Position numbers and translations under genes: made by a program | The notes under the pieces: model-generated | Seen by the model: the letters and a program-made list of their open reading frames with translations, nothing else | Database searches by the model: none | Told to the model about the DNA's origin: nothing | Part shown: positions 29,183 to 41,194 of the stretch, piece by piece | Layout: each line of letters starts with the position of its first letter | How positions within the stretch are numbered: the stretch's first letter is position 1 | From: Erodium maritimum | Lineage: Eukaryota; Streptophyta; Magnoliopsida; Geraniales; Geraniaceae | Assembly: GCA_963921825.1 (NCBI GenBank) | Contig: OY997588.1 | Span: 53,390,803-53,454,802 of the forward strand | Direction of reading: 5' to 3' | Length of the DNA: 64,000 bases

Positions 29183-29790
29183 AAAAAAAAGTCCTACAAA
29201 TAGTTCAAAATTAATTTGAATGAGTATAAAAATATTAACAAGGAGAAGTCGGATTTTTTCGAATAAGTGAAAGAAGATGAAGGTTGAGGTAACAAAACAC
29301 ACTTTAACAACCACTTACATGTATAGTTAGATTACGACTTAATCTACTTTGATATAACTTTCCTAGATCTTCCTTAAGATGCCCTAATCATCATTTGAAG
29401 TTCTGAAACTGTACTAGATGTAAAATTCGTGCATGAATTGGTTAGACATAAACAGATGATAAATATGGTTGTTAGAATTTTCCGCTAGACTTTTATTTGA
29501 TAAAATTATTTCTGTAAAGTGAAGACAGTTTCAAACAGATCCAACTCCAACAGTGAACTTGTTTAGGTCTTTTTTACCTTCTCTGAACAAATCTGCTTGC
29601 TTTACATTCTCAATTGAGTCCTCCAAAATTTTATTGCACACTGTAAATCTTTAACAAAGAACTGCATCCCAGATCCACACAACATTTATAGACCTCAAAG
29701 CTACAGCATTAGAAAGATCCGCATTCCCTGCAAGATCGTATCTAACTGTTATTCACTCAGATGTGAATAATATATCTCATGAAAGCTCTT
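29183..29790. other. Intergenic stretch 3' of the COX23-like gene
   Basis: AT-rich sequence without an open frame. Part of it must be the 3' untranslated region of the minus-strand gene ending at 29791. Confidence 0.4.
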
Positions 29791-32700
29791 TCACGAGAAT
29801 AAGGACCGAGTCTTGTTCCGCTCCAGTCGAGCTTCCCTCTGTCAAACAGGGATGAAAAATCATATGAGATAGCATACACAAAAAGGTTTCAGCAGAACAG
29901 TTGGCATATTTTAAATATTGAAGATAGTTTTACTACGGATTGATTTTTTTTTCTACCCTTACTGTAAATTTGTAAGTATTTTAAGAGACAAAACTAGTCT
30001 AGAGGAGGAAATATTAGTAATGGGCTGATAATCAGTCGCAATAAGTAATTTCCTTAGTTTGCATATGTTAATTGAGTAATTTCCTTATTTTGCATATTAC
30101 TTGTTAGTTAAGTAATATCCTAGTGTTATATTTCCTTAAGTGTTTGATCCAGAAGTGTATGTATATATATACCTACCAGCAAGGTTGTAAAAAACGTTAG
30201 GCACTAGTCGGGCGGGGTCCTAGGCGCTAGGCGGAGATTAATCGGATTATTATTTTTTAAAATTTTTATTATATATACTATCAAATTTTATATTATACAT
30301 ATACTATATAAAAAAAAACATAAACATCCTACAAAACTAAAAGTATCATACAAATCTTAAAAGAAGATGAATAAGTATGACTCTATCAACTCAATTAGCA
30401 CAAAATTATGCACTTTATATGTTTTGAAAATACTAAACAAAAAAGATTAATAGCGTAAATAAAACTCAGGATGTAACACTTGAACAAAGTGTGCTCTACC
30501 AACTCAACTAGCATGACTTTATGGTCTCATCTAGTTTGTAAAAGATTGGAAACTGTTTTTTTTAGTTATGAATCCGACCCGTATTGCTCCCAAACGGCCT
30601 GAGGCACCCTAGGAGGATAAATCTGGTTGCCAGAGCCCATTTCATCGCCTAGGTGGGGATTTTACAACCTTGCCTACGAGCATATGAATAAAATTATGAA
30701 CCAAGAAAAATATTAGTTTTTTTTTTACGAAAGGAAAAATATTAGTTATTCTAAGAGATATTGAGTTCTCTCTAACAAAATCTATTGAGCTCTCAGCCAA
30801 TCCCAGAAAAAGATCCTGAAGAGGAATTTACAACAATCATTTTCTTGGAGGCAACTTCATAGGTTCTAGTACCCACTATAAGATAGAATTAAAAAAAATT
30901 GCAGTGAGAAAAAGGAAGCATTATTGAATTATAGTGGAGGAGATGCATGTTCATTGTTAATGTTCGCTCATAGTCAAACTCACGCTTCTATCTTAACAAT
31001 ACAAAATATGTATATCCACCGTAACACAAGCATCTATTGACATAGCATTAGCATATACTGACAGGACATCTAAAAGTGCAAAATCATCGAGTTTAGCCAT
31101 TAAACAATTGAACTGCTAAACATTTCAGGGAAAGAAATACCTAAAGGTTGTAAAGTTTAGTGTTACTTCCGTCTATGAAGTATGAAATACACGCACAAAT
31201 ATCCATTTGAGCAAACAGGAAGTAATTTTCTACTTAGTCTGTTCAATTTTCTAGCCACTTTAACTATAAGAAAACATGGGTAAAGAAAACCAAAAATTAC
31301 AGTTTTAGTATTGTTTTTACAAGATAATAATACCTCTCTTTTTTTGCATTCTTTGTACGCATCAAAATGCTCCTGACACTTACTCTTTTCCGCATTAAAT
31401 TCTTCTAAACCTGCAAAGTTCGCCACTAGAACTAATCACTTGCCTCGCAAAAAATTACAGAAGATATATGAATGGGAAGTAAGAAACAAAATCGATGGAG
31501 TAATACAAGTAGCAATTCATAAACAATTACAAAACCTTTCACCGTGGTTGGCAAAAACTTCTATAAATCCTTTCACCAGAAACTGGAGCATGAAACATGC
31601 AACTATCGAACATTGATTTATCACAACTTTTGATTTCAATCAATGACCAATCATGTTGAGAATTGTAATCCCAATAAAATAATTATATAGGCACATGAAT
31701 TAATTAGTTGCGATACCACAAACCATGTTTTCTTAACTTGTAAATAAGAAGACAACTTGGTCATAGAAAAGTCAGTGGCAGGAATTCAGAAGATGAGACA
31801 CTGAGAATATCATAGCCTTCAGAGGTGAATCATAACTAGGACATGAAGGGGTAGGCTTTTTCAGCATATAAGGTTTGAATGTTCAATTATGACATGAATA
31901 GGAAATGCCACTAAAAACTCCTTTCACCAGAAGATGGAGGGATGTAGCATACAACTATAAGGTATTGATCACTTGAGCATCACTTTTGACACTTTAATAA
32001 GAACTAATTTGTGGCATATTGTACCCTAGAATAACATTATCACATAACCATGAGATAAGTCCTATAATTCAAAGGTCAGTCATAACTACAGCATGGTAGG
32101 CAGGAGAAAATACAGGTTCAGCATTGCAGCCAGCAAGTGCAATTATATGCAGAACTAGAGAACCATCTTTTTCTCCACCTTTCTTCCAATTTATATGTGG
32201 ATATTCCCGAGCATTCCTTCAGGATATTATAGTGAAACATCAATTTTGAAAGCAGGTTAATCTTATAGTTGCATGCTGCATCTAGGAAAACCAAAGGCTA
32301 CTATCTGTTTTATCTTTTTCCTTTTGGGGGCAGGGAAGCAGATTTTTTATTTTTTTTCTCTGTGGGGTGGGGGGGGGGGGGGGGGGGGGGGGGGAACTTG
32401 TAAATTCAGTGAGAAAATGAGAAAGAAAGAATCGAGGGAAACTACCATATGGCAGATTCTAGGCATCCCTATAACCAACAGATTCCATGCGTTCTTTTTC
32501 TTGGAGAGACTTTTTCTCATCCTTCTCACTCTTCCTAAATCAAACCTTTAGTTCACTGAAATGATGGGAGCATTTCACGTAATCCATGACTCTCAACACA
32601 TTCAATAAAATCTATAAAGCTATTCATTAATTTCAATCTCAAACCGAAAATATGAAATTTAATTCTCAGTGATAATTTGTACAATGAACCCACCTAAGTG

Positions 32701-33507
32701 TTTAATGTTAGATTGATATTTCACAAAATTATAGGTTAGATTATCTGCATGATATGGCCAGTTACTAATAGCACACCAACATCATAAACTGCAGCATAAA
32801 AAAATACATGCCATATAAACCTCTAGAACTACACACTTCGATTCATTGACATCAACACATAATACATATTGTAAATCTACCATGTGCTAACAGAAAACTC
32901 ACCAAAATTTACAACAGAAGTAACACAATTATTGTTCCATCCATATCATACAATTTAAATAATATAATAAAAGGCCCCTTTATCCCCTATGATCCAGCAA
33001 ATTAAATGAAAAAAAAAGAGGATTTGGGTTACATGTTTTCTTCTTGAAAGATGAAAATCAATCCTTCAATTGGAGTTGATTTCATTTTGCAATTCTCCAA
33101 AGGCTATTCAGATTAAACACATTTATATCATCAATAAAAAGAATACTATAATCAATAAGATTCAAACCTCCTTTTTCAATTTCCAATTTCATTTTGTTTA
33201 TTCGATTACCTAGTTCGAAACTTCACCAACGTAGTCATATGACTCTCGGACAAAATATATAATACGGCACACAAAATCAAGCTCGAATAGCACAAATTTG
33301 AGGCTGAAAAAATACAATTGGAGTCAATAATATCAATTTCAGAGAAACCCCAGAAACAAAGGGGTATAGAAGAGTACAGAGAAGCGGAGGAAGTAAGGAA
33401 TTTGAGAAAGACTTACACTTAAGGGACGCAGTGTATTGTGGGTAGCATTCAGAATCAGAGATCCTCGCAGCACTTGGATAGGGCGGTGTCGAAGCGTGTG
33501 ATGCCAT
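29791..33507 (-). CDS. Twin-CX9C mitochondrial protein, COX23/CHCHD7-like
   Basis: Three minus-strand exons are 33507-33417, 31410-31334 and 29838-29791. They join with GT-AG introns into 71 codons plus TGA. The product starts MASHASTPPYPSAARISDSE and has CYPQYTASLKC and CQEHFDAYKEC, a perfect pair of CX9C motifs forming a CHCH hairpin. It ends CKKREREARLERNKTRSLFS. Twin-CX9C proteins are imported by the Mia40 disulfide relay into the mitochondrial intermembrane space. The sequence resembles the plant COX23/CHCHD7 group, implicated in cytochrome c oxidase assembly. Splitting the first CX9C cysteine codon across intron 1 (T|GT) supports the model. Intron 1 (2.0 kb) contains a 26-bp G run and intron 2 (1.5 kb) a hAT-type MITE. 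The exact orthology is inferred, and the fold is clear. Confidence 0.93.
30180..30672. mobile_element. hAT-type MITE in intron 2 of the COX23-like gene
   Basis: It begins CAAGGTTGTAAAAAACG and ends ATTTTACAACCTTG (exact inverted termini CAAGGTTGTAAAA). It is flanked by CCTACCAG (30172-30179) and CCTACGAG (30673-30680), an 8-bp duplication with one mismatch. The subterminal region has GGCGCTAGGCGGAGATTAAT, the CTAGGCG/ATTAATC signature also seen at 36625 and 39125. Confidence 0.85.
32369..32394. repeat. Long poly-G tract in intron 1 of the COX23-like gene
   Basis: An uninterrupted run of about 26 G on the plus strand follows TGTGGGGT (C on the gene's coding strand). Such runs are rare and can form G-quadruplex. 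Frames of poly-Gly or poly-Pro across it are not genes. Confidence 0.9.
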
Positions 33508-33607
33508 TTTTTCTCTTCACCTTCCTCTTCGGCTTTCAGTACCAGAAGAACTGAGCTCTTTAACACTAAACCCAGTTAGGTCGTTTAAGCGAGGCCCTAA
33601 ACTACGT

Positions 33608-33720
33608 TAGGCACGTCCAAGGTTTTAGAAAACGTGGACGTTAGTTGGACGGTTATAGTATTTGAGGGTTAATCGTAGACTAGTTGAGGGTTAATTGAGA
33701 ATTAATTACATTTGTATTTC
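33608..33720. mobile_element. Partial hAT-type MITE, cut by a LINE relic
   Basis: CCAAGGTTTTAGAAAACG, followed by GGTTAATCG/GGTTAATTG and ATTTGTATTTCTTTT, follows the 5' half of the element at 36625 (TAAGGTTCTAAAAGTCG ... GGTTAATCGGATTTGTATTT). It stops where the LINE tail at 33722 begins. The right half may continue after about 35890. Confidence 0.45.
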
Positions 33721-33721
33721 T

Positions 33722-35626
33722 TTTAGAACAAAGAAGCATTTCTATTACCACGAAAAAGAGCTATTACATGTTTGATCCTACATCAGGTCTAACAATAACT
33801 TAGCAACAGTAGAACGTCGAAGACGGTCTTGATGAAAGTAATTGACTGAAATGAAAAAGTATTGCAAACCACTGCTCAAGGTGTGGCTGAATCGCCGCTC
33901 ATTCCCCTGAAAAGGACTCATATTGTTGAAAATCGAACCTGTGTTTTGTAGTAGTGAATGAAGGATTGGCTTGTCTCAGGGATCCCTTCCAACAATCGTC
34001 CCTGAAGCCCTGGGTGGTACTCATTTTCCTTGGCGAGGTTGTTTCCCAACCCTTGCTTGATCTTCTCGGGGTTCCCCAGCGGAATCCCTCTTTGTTCCAG
34101 GTGTTCTCCTCAAAGGCGCCTCTGCTTCCCAGCCCTTGCTTGATCTTCCCAGGGTTCCCCAGCGGAATCCCTCTTTGTTTCAAGCGCCATCCTCAAAAGC
34201 GCCTCCACTCCACTGATCAAGGGTTGGACTTCTACAAAGTTTTTCCAACCCGGAAGATCGCCCCCACATACACGCTCGTTAGATGTAGTGTTTTGGGTTA
34301 CGAATGGTCCCCTTCCCTCATGTTAAGCAGGATTAGGTGCGGTATTCTGAGTCAAAGGGTCAAAACCCGGAGGTACACTACCCGGCTTCTTTTAGTCGGT
34401 TGCATAGACCCTCGTCTTCTTTGTCACATGCTGGTGGCGTGTGACCAATCCTCCTACAATTCTCACAAAAAATAGGTAACTTCGTGTAGGTGAGGGCGTA
34501 TGTGATCGGATCCCTAAACTCCAGAAACCGAAGTAGCATATTCTGGCAGAGAGGGCGGTCCAAGGAATGCCAAAAATGCACTCGGACTGCCCCACCCCAT
34601 CATTGTCCATAGTCATCACATGGGACCTCTACCCTGGTCCCTAGAGTTGTTCCAATTTTCTCCCCCGTTGTCTTGGTTCGAACGCATGACGAGAGGCTAT
34701 ATGCATGAACCCATAATTGGAACCAGTCCAAGGACGGAAGAGCTCGAGCCGCTGGATCAATCACCCCAAAAAGCAAAGGGTGCCCGTCAAAGAACCAAGG
34801 TACGTGCCCCCGAACCCACACCCGAGCGCCCTCACTAGCAAAGTAGAAATCAAAGACATCGGGCTCAACTTCTTTAATCACCAACCCCATCGCCGAGGCA
34901 CCCCATGCATTGGTGATGATTCACAGTAGGGTTTCCTTGCGGGGTGGGCGGTCCGTTAGAAGCTGTCCGAGCATACTGAACTATTGTCGAGCCAAAGATC
35001 TCGGATCGACAACCGCATCAGTGATGAGGACCTCCAGAGGTTTCTCATAACCTAGGGAGCAACCCGATAGACTCTCCTGAAGAGACTGAATAAGAGAATC
35101 GGGATGCGCTGGCCCTAGAGCCAGAGTATGTATTGGGAGAGGCGGTAGCACGAGCCATTCCTTGCGAAACAGGTATCCCCGGGACGGGGATGAAAGGGAT
35201 CTGGTCCGCGTTCGGCAGCAGAGGAGGCAGGAATTCCGGCACCTTGAACGTTTCCCGGTCAAGGTAGGCCGATAGTAGACCCGAGTGGTTGTCCCCAACA
35301 ACCGGTGACTTGGGGTCAACGACAGTGGTTTATAGATTCTCACAGACGATCGACGGAGGGGATACATGACCTAATCCCTCTAGTACCAAAGGTACTCCCA
35401 AGTATTTAGGCGGGCGGCCTCGCCGTACTTTCGGTCGTGACTGTTCAGGGGACGACATGCCTGACTCAAACTGCACCATCGCTAGAGCCGGTGGAGACAG
35501 TTGTTGAGATTGCGACGGAAGAGGGAGCAACATTAAAGAGTCTGGGGGAGGGGTTTTTCCTTTCTTCTTTCGGCGTCTCTTTAAAGGACTGATCAGAAGA
35601 TGCGAAGGGCACAGATGAGGACACAT
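33722..35626 (-). pseudogene. ORF1-only LINE relic with zinc knuckle
   Basis: On the minus strand, frames at 34890-34600 give FDFYFASEGARVWVRGHVPW, then FFDGHPLLFG and LDWFQLWVHAYSL, a DUF4283-like pattern. These run into 34581-34378 with YALTYTKLPIFCENCRRIGH and a C-terminal TPPAC (CCHC_4 knuckle). A basic KVRRGRPPKYLG segment lies upstream at about 35430-35395. The 3' end near 33722 resembles a plant LINE tail (GGTAATAGAAATGCTTCTTT, then GTTCTAAAAG). No endonuclease or reverse transcriptase is present. Stops and frameshifts separate the pieces. A tandem duplication of about 84 bp (from 34044 and 34128) lies in the 3' part. The segment between 34980 and 35626 may belong to a second copy. Confidence 0.55.
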
Positions 35627-35765
35627 GTCATCACCATGGATGGTCGTCCAAGCGGTGAGGGGACAAGGACATGCAGTTACAGGAGGGGTGCAATAACTAG
35701 GGTTGCGGCGTGGTCAAACCGCAACGATTGCATTGGAGGAGCAGCGATGACGTCTTCCTCGGGGA

Positions 35766-35790
35766 GGGGGGGGGGGGGGGGGGGGGGGGG
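35766..35790. repeat. Second long poly-G tract
   Basis: A run of about 25 G follows GGGGA at 35761-35765, in GC-rich sequence at the edge of the ORF1 relic. It is the second such tract in the window. Confidence 0.9.
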
Positions 35791-36104
35791 CGACTGGCGT
35801 GGGATGATGGCAGAAATACAAGAGCACATGTCTCCTAGGGTTTGCTCTCAATATGGAGAGAGAGTTTTTTTGTTTTTCTACTTTTTTAATTTCTCAACAA
35901 ATATGTTATTACGTGAATAAAATATAAATTTTATTATGAAAAATTAATAACAAACATAAAAAAAAATACAAAAAATATATAATTGTTACATACTTATCCT
36001 TAAATGACAAAAATGTTCAAATAACATTAATATCGTTATATAAATTTAGTACCTACCGTCAACTTGCCATCTATTTTTGGTAACAAAAATGTACAAAAAT
36101 ATAT

Positions 36105-37700
36105 TGCACCTTTCTACCCTAACTTTCATTTTAGTTTCAATTTAGTACCTACCGTCAACTTGCCATCTATTTTTGGATGGAAAATAGTTATGTGCTATGC
36201 ACATAACTTTTTTTTTAAATTCCCTTTTTACCCTTCAGTCTTTTTAAACCCCACAAAACTTTATCAGCCTTTTCAACCCTTTCAGTTTCTAAAATCAAAT
36301 CTCTTTTTCACTTTCAAAACCTAACCTCACGGAGAGCACCAGAACCAGGAAGGGTTGTCGGCTCGCAAGGGTTGTAAAGGAACAAGGAAGATTACGTCGC
36401 CGTGCTCCACCTCCTTCTGCAACGTTCCTCCCTCCGTCCCTTTTCATCTCTTCTCCTCTCCATCTCTTCGCGGTGCAGGTTCGGGAAGGGTTGTCGGCTC
36501 GCAAGGGGGTCCTCGGAGCAAGGGCTGGCCTAGCTGAGCTTGTGGTTCCATAACTGGTGTTGAGTAGATCTGGAAATAGTTGGCGGCATTCTCGTGGTTC
36601 CAGAAGAAGTTCGATCAACGAAAGTAAGGTTCTAAAAGTCGCTAGGCGCGTGTCGGGCGGCTAGGTCCTTTGTGCATTAATCGGGGACTAGACGGGGGTT
36701 AATCGGATTTGTATTTTTTTTAATAGATATATTATTATATATAAAAATAAAATATGAATTTCATTATATTAAAAATGGTAACAAATATTTAAAATATCTA
36801 AAAAATAACCAGACACAACTCAGAAGCACAACCCCTAATATTACCAACACCAATCAACTCTGCATAACCATCTAATTTTTTTAATTGAGTCAGTATACTA
36901 TGCAAAGTTGTTTTAACCGCCTAGGCGGCTAGGCGGGTCGGCTAGGCGTAGGCGGGCGCTTAGGCGGTGCCCAGACAAGATTTTTAGAACACTAAACGAA
37001 AGCCATGTCGTGGTTACAGAAGAAGTCGGCGACGTTGGTTCAGTTTCTTATTTGAAGCTCTATGGCGTTGGTTCGATTTTTGATTTGAAGCTCCATGGCG
37101 TTGGTTCGATTTACAAATCTAAAGAGGTTTTTTTGTGTGATTTTCGTGAGAGTCGTGAATTTTCGACGTCAACCCAGAGGTCCCGGCTCATGGGGCATGA
37201 GTTTTTTTTTCTAGGGTTTGAAAATTCTGGCATCAGTTTTTTTTCCTGATTTGTTCTTAGTATATTGCAAAATTAATTTCAAATTTGGACTTGTTGATTC
37301 TTGAAAATCGAAATTTATTTTTTTAAAATTAAATCTGATTTTTCAAAATAAAAAACAGATTTTCCAAAAAAAAAAACAGAATTTTTCAAAATAAAAATTG
37401 ATTTTTAAAAAATTAAATCTGATTTTGCAATATAAAAAAATTGATTTTTTAAATTAAATATGATTTTTCAAAATAAAAAAAAAAACAGATTTTTTAAAAT
37501 AAAATCTAATTTTTATAAAATAAATAAATGATAATAATTTTTGAAAATCAATGGCATGGGTTTGAAAATTTAATTGTTGGTGTGAGAGAGGTATTATGGA
37601 CTTTTTAAGTGTTTGGATGTAAAAATGGATGGAAAATAGACAGAAATTAACGCTAGGTACTAAATTGGAACTAAAATGAAAGTTAGGGTAGTAAGGTGCC
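36105..37700. repeat. Composite foldback with long inverted arms
   Basis: The arm at 36105-36180 (ACCCTAACTTTCATTTTAGT, then TTCAATTTAGTACCTA) is the reverse complement of 37626-37700 (TAGGTACTAAATTGGAACTA, then AAATGAAAGTTAGGGT). The left arm's outer half is itself duplicated at 36050-36080. Between the arms lie GC-rich, gene-like sequence (36330-36600, 37000-37250), an inserted hAT-type MITE (36625-36994) and an AT-rich stretch (37310-37540). The interior has no intact gene. Confidence 0.7.
36625..36994. mobile_element. hAT-type MITE with perfect 8-bp duplication
   Basis: This 370-bp element begins TAAGGTTCTAAAAGTCG and ends GATTTTTAGAACACTA. It is flanked by identical AACGAAAG (36617-36624 and 36995-37002). 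The subterminal sequence is rich in GCTAGGCG and ATTAATCGG motifs. It is non-coding. Confidence 0.9.
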
Positions 37701-37879
37701 ACAAACTATGGCTAGGGTAGTGAGACGAAACACAACTATTTTTAGGGCAATGAGGTGAAGTTTACCTTTATAATTAACTTTATACATAAAAATTACATAT
37801 ATCTAATATAAATTTTTTATAATAATAAATGGAAACATGTAAACGATTAATAGAAAATATTTAAGATAAAACCATAAAA

Positions 37880-38090
37880 ATCGGATAAGTGTTGTAAAAA
37901 TCTCGCCTAGGCACCGATTAATTCCTGCTTAGGCGCCGATTAATCCCCGCCTATGTGGGGATTGACCCGATTTTTCCAAATCCGCCTAGAGCCACCCAAC
38001 TTATTAAAATCGGGTCGGTGTTCTAAAAATCTCCGTCTAGGCGCTGATTAATCCCCGCCTAGGCTCGATTTTTAGAACATTGGCACAACG
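37880..38090. repeat. Fragments of the CTAGGCG/ATTAATCC hAT-type MITE family
   Basis: Repeated GTTGTAAAAATCTCGCCTAG, GCGCCGATTAATCCCCGCCT and GTTCTAAAAATCTCCG units end in CGATTTTTAGAACATTG. At least two overlapping partial copies are present. No clean target duplication was found. Confidence 0.6.
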
Positions 38091-39116
38091 TTATTCGGGA
38101 AATAAGGGAAGCCACATGGTTGTCAAAAACTGTAGTGTTGGATCGGGAGTCGGACCTGTAGTCGGGAGCACCGACCCGCTATAGCCGCACGGAGAGAGAA
38201 AAGTCGGGAGGCTTCGGTGCCCCACGGGCGTTCAAGTGTTGAACCCGGACCCGTGCGGTCTTCACATATTCAGATGTGCCATGTGTGATTAAAATTTCCT
38301 AAAATATTTTTTTTATAATTGGAAGAAAAGTGAAGGCCCAACAGAAAACCCAATTGGCTTGATGGGTCTGTTAAAACCATTAACCGGTCGACATCGTAAT
38401 TGAGCTGTTTTTAGGTTGTCCGTTGAAACGTGGCAATGGGACCGGTTATGAATTTCAGGTAACTGACCCTCCCGGTTTGGTTACCAAATTATAACAAGTT
38501 CCTTCTTAAATTCGCTTAGAATTTTCTAAAAGTTTCTTAGGGTCAACAAATGTCAAACGACGATGTAGGACACGAGTCGACCTCAAAATTCATTGGTACA
38601 CCAACGAGGGGTTTCAACGAATGTTCCTTGATGGACATATTTAATAGCCACGTACGTACACTGCTCCTCCCAATTACTACAGCTCTCTACCTTCTTCGCA
38701 GCCTCCAAACATATCATCAACTAAGTCTGCCCAGTCCTCGAGAGGACCCATACCACGAGGGTCGAAGAAGAGGGCCCAACCATGGACACCAGTGAAGAAT
38801 CTGTAGTTAATCGCATGTTGGCTACACACATCCAAAGATGAAATCAAACAAACCGACAGGACGGGATCCACTTACTAGAACACAGTCACCGAATAATACA
38901 ACAAAGAGTCCACCTTTGAAGCTCGGGAGGGGATTCATATAAAGAAGCACTTGGGTTAAGAGATTTGACGGTTGTATGGGCTAAGCCAAACTTACTTAAA
39001 CCAACGGATATAGCAACGATATGCTGTAAGAAATGGCAATGCAGGCATACGCCCACGATGCATGGGAATGTGGTGAGCCACATTCTTCGCTTACTTGTAT
39101 TGGTGTAAGGCACTAT
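38091..39116. other. Unassigned stretch
   Basis: Short open frames on both strands (for example 38550-38795 plus, 38677-38871 minus) carry no motif that can be recognised. Translation across stops near 38720-38900 (SSRGPIPRGSKKRAQPW) suggests a degenerate coding repeat of unknown class. Confidence 0.3.
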
Positions 39117-39124
39117 GTCATGAA

Positions 39125-39481
39125 CAATGTTCTAAAAATCCCGACTGGTCGCCGTCTAGGCGCCTAGGCCCCATTTGGTGCCTAGACGACCCGACTTGGC
39201 GCCTAAGTGCCTTAAGCAATTTTGCATATTATAGTGACTAAATTAAACTAATTAGATGGTTGCCCAGAGTTGTTCGGTGTTGGTGATATTAGAGGTTGTG
39301 CTTTTAAGTTGTTTGGTGTTATTTTTAGGTATTTCAAATGTCTCCATATATAGTAATATATCTATTAAAAAAATAGAAAAATAAAAATCCGATTAGTCCC
39401 CGATTAATCCCCGTCTAGTCCTCGATTAATCCCTGAAGGCCATAGCCGCCCGATTAACGCCTACCGACTTTTAGAAACTTG
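39125..39481. mobile_element. hAT-type MITE with perfect 8-bp duplication
   Basis: This 357-bp element begins CAATGTTCTAAAAATCC and ends GACTTTTAGAAACTTG. It is flanked by identical GTCATGAA (39117-39124 and 39482-39489). The interior carries CGTCTAGGCGCCTAGG and GATTAATCCCCGTCTAG motifs. Confidence 0.9.
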
Positions 39482-39489
39482 GTCATGAA

Positions 39490-41190
39490 CCTAAATTCCA
39501 AGTGGAATAAGGCATCATAGGGGAACACGAACAAGATTAAACAGAGCAGGTACCTACAGTTCGTCCCCAATTATCGGTTCTGAACCAGAGTTCGGTCATT
39601 ATTCACCGCCTGAATCGATCCCTGATTCTCAATCGTCTCCTAGCCCCGTGGAGTTCTCACCCCCACTACACCTCGAAGTCCATCCTTCGGTTCAAAATGC
39701 GGCCAAACGCAAAGATAAGAGGTCGTCTCCCGAAGAAAACCCAAAGATCCCACAGCCAATAGACTTTGTACATGCCAAAAAAGAATTGTTGGATATTAAA
39801 AATCATAACCTTAAAGTCACAAAACGATGGGACTTAGATGAGAAGGACACATCCTCTATGAGTACAATAGAGTTTGAGGTGGGACAAGAGTGACGCAAAT
39901 ACGTCAAGAGTCTGATTGACAATGCGTGAAGATGAGAATATAAGGTTGATATGTCTGTGTTTGAAATAGGCACGAAGGAAATTACATTGTGCAATCTTAC
40001 TTGGTACTAGCATATGATGCCTGTTATCTGGTTTGTAGGATACTACTGACCTCTACGTGGAAACCATTAGTATCAAGCATGTTATGGGAATGGAAACTCC
40101 ATTATAAATAAAGTTGGTGGAAAAAGATGAAGAAGAAGCTTGCATTGTGGAAGCTTTGTGGATCCGGTTCCACTAACAGGACAATACGTGGGGAGTCCCC
40201 TCCGACTACTTGTTATCCGTGAAGAAAGACGATGGTCTTTTCTACCGTAGACTAATCGTTGCTAATAAATGATGGTTAGTATCGCCCAAAAGAAGTCGAT
40301 TGCATTCATCTAACCACCTGATTCAAGCCAACCCACAGTTGCCCTCATTCTACAACATATGTTGATTTCAAGACCCTCCCTCCCAAACCTGCAGCCCCCT
40401 CAAACGTAGTAATTTTCCCATTGATCTACATGGCCTCCCAAGCCATAGACGTCTAAGGATCCGCCTTTCTGTTGCCATAAGTGTAGCGCTACACTCGCAA
40501 TCAATAGAACCTATCACCTTACTACACGCTATACCTCGCCTCACTTTCACCTCCAAGAGTTTCAAACCCATGACCAACAGATTTGTTCCTCTCTTCCCTC
40601 CGACGGATATATTCGCTTTTCTAGGATCAGCAACTACAAATCGCCACCGATTTTCTCACCCATTAACCTTCTGGGATATCAACTTCTCTAACCCGATTCT
40701 AGCTACACCTTCTCCGTTGGAAGCCCTCATCCTCCGCTTTCGCTTTTCCTCTCTCACCTCATCGCCTCTTGTCCAATATAACTGTGCAACTCACGTTCTT
40801 TTCCATTTTCTCTCAAGCGAGCACAAAGGGCATCGGACCCGGGTCTGAGGGTAGGATTAAAGTTTGAGTTGATCAGGTTATGTAATCAGATTTAAGGTTT
40901 GGTTTTTCTTATTTTTTCGTTTATTTTTTTAAATTTAAAAATCAAATTTATTTTAATCAAAATTGGGTTATATCTATGAAGATATGTTATTTGATCCTTT
41001 ATCTTCATCATTAGGTTTTGGTACGAGAATTGTAGTCTACCACATTATGGAGTTATTGTAGATGAGGAGATGATGAGGTATTGGAATTGATTTTTTTTTT
41101 CTTATTGGGTTGTATTTGTTCATATACAAAGTTTATGTGGGACTGGAATAAAAGAGATGATTTTGGTACTAGAACTATAGTTCAAGACAT
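39490..41190. other. Unassigned stretch with degenerate coding traces
   Basis: A plus-strand open frame at 39648-39893 (charged, KKELLDIKNHNLKVTKRWDL) is followed by broken reading around 40120-40280 (SPSDYLLSVKK-like, DDGLFYRRLIVANK). The pattern suggests a decayed coding repeat. The family was not recognised. No splice model or start supports a live gene. Confidence 0.3.
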
Positions 41191-41194
41191 CTAG

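Noticed and set aside
31163..31426. 87-codon frame starting MANFAGLEEF as an independent gene
   Set aside because: It is exon 2 of the COX23-like gene read through both intron edges. The acceptor TTTGCAG and donor GTATT bound the real 77-bp exon.
32347..32551. Poly-glycine/poly-proline frames across the G tract
   Set aside because: They are produced by the homopolymer itself, inside an intron of the COX23-like gene.
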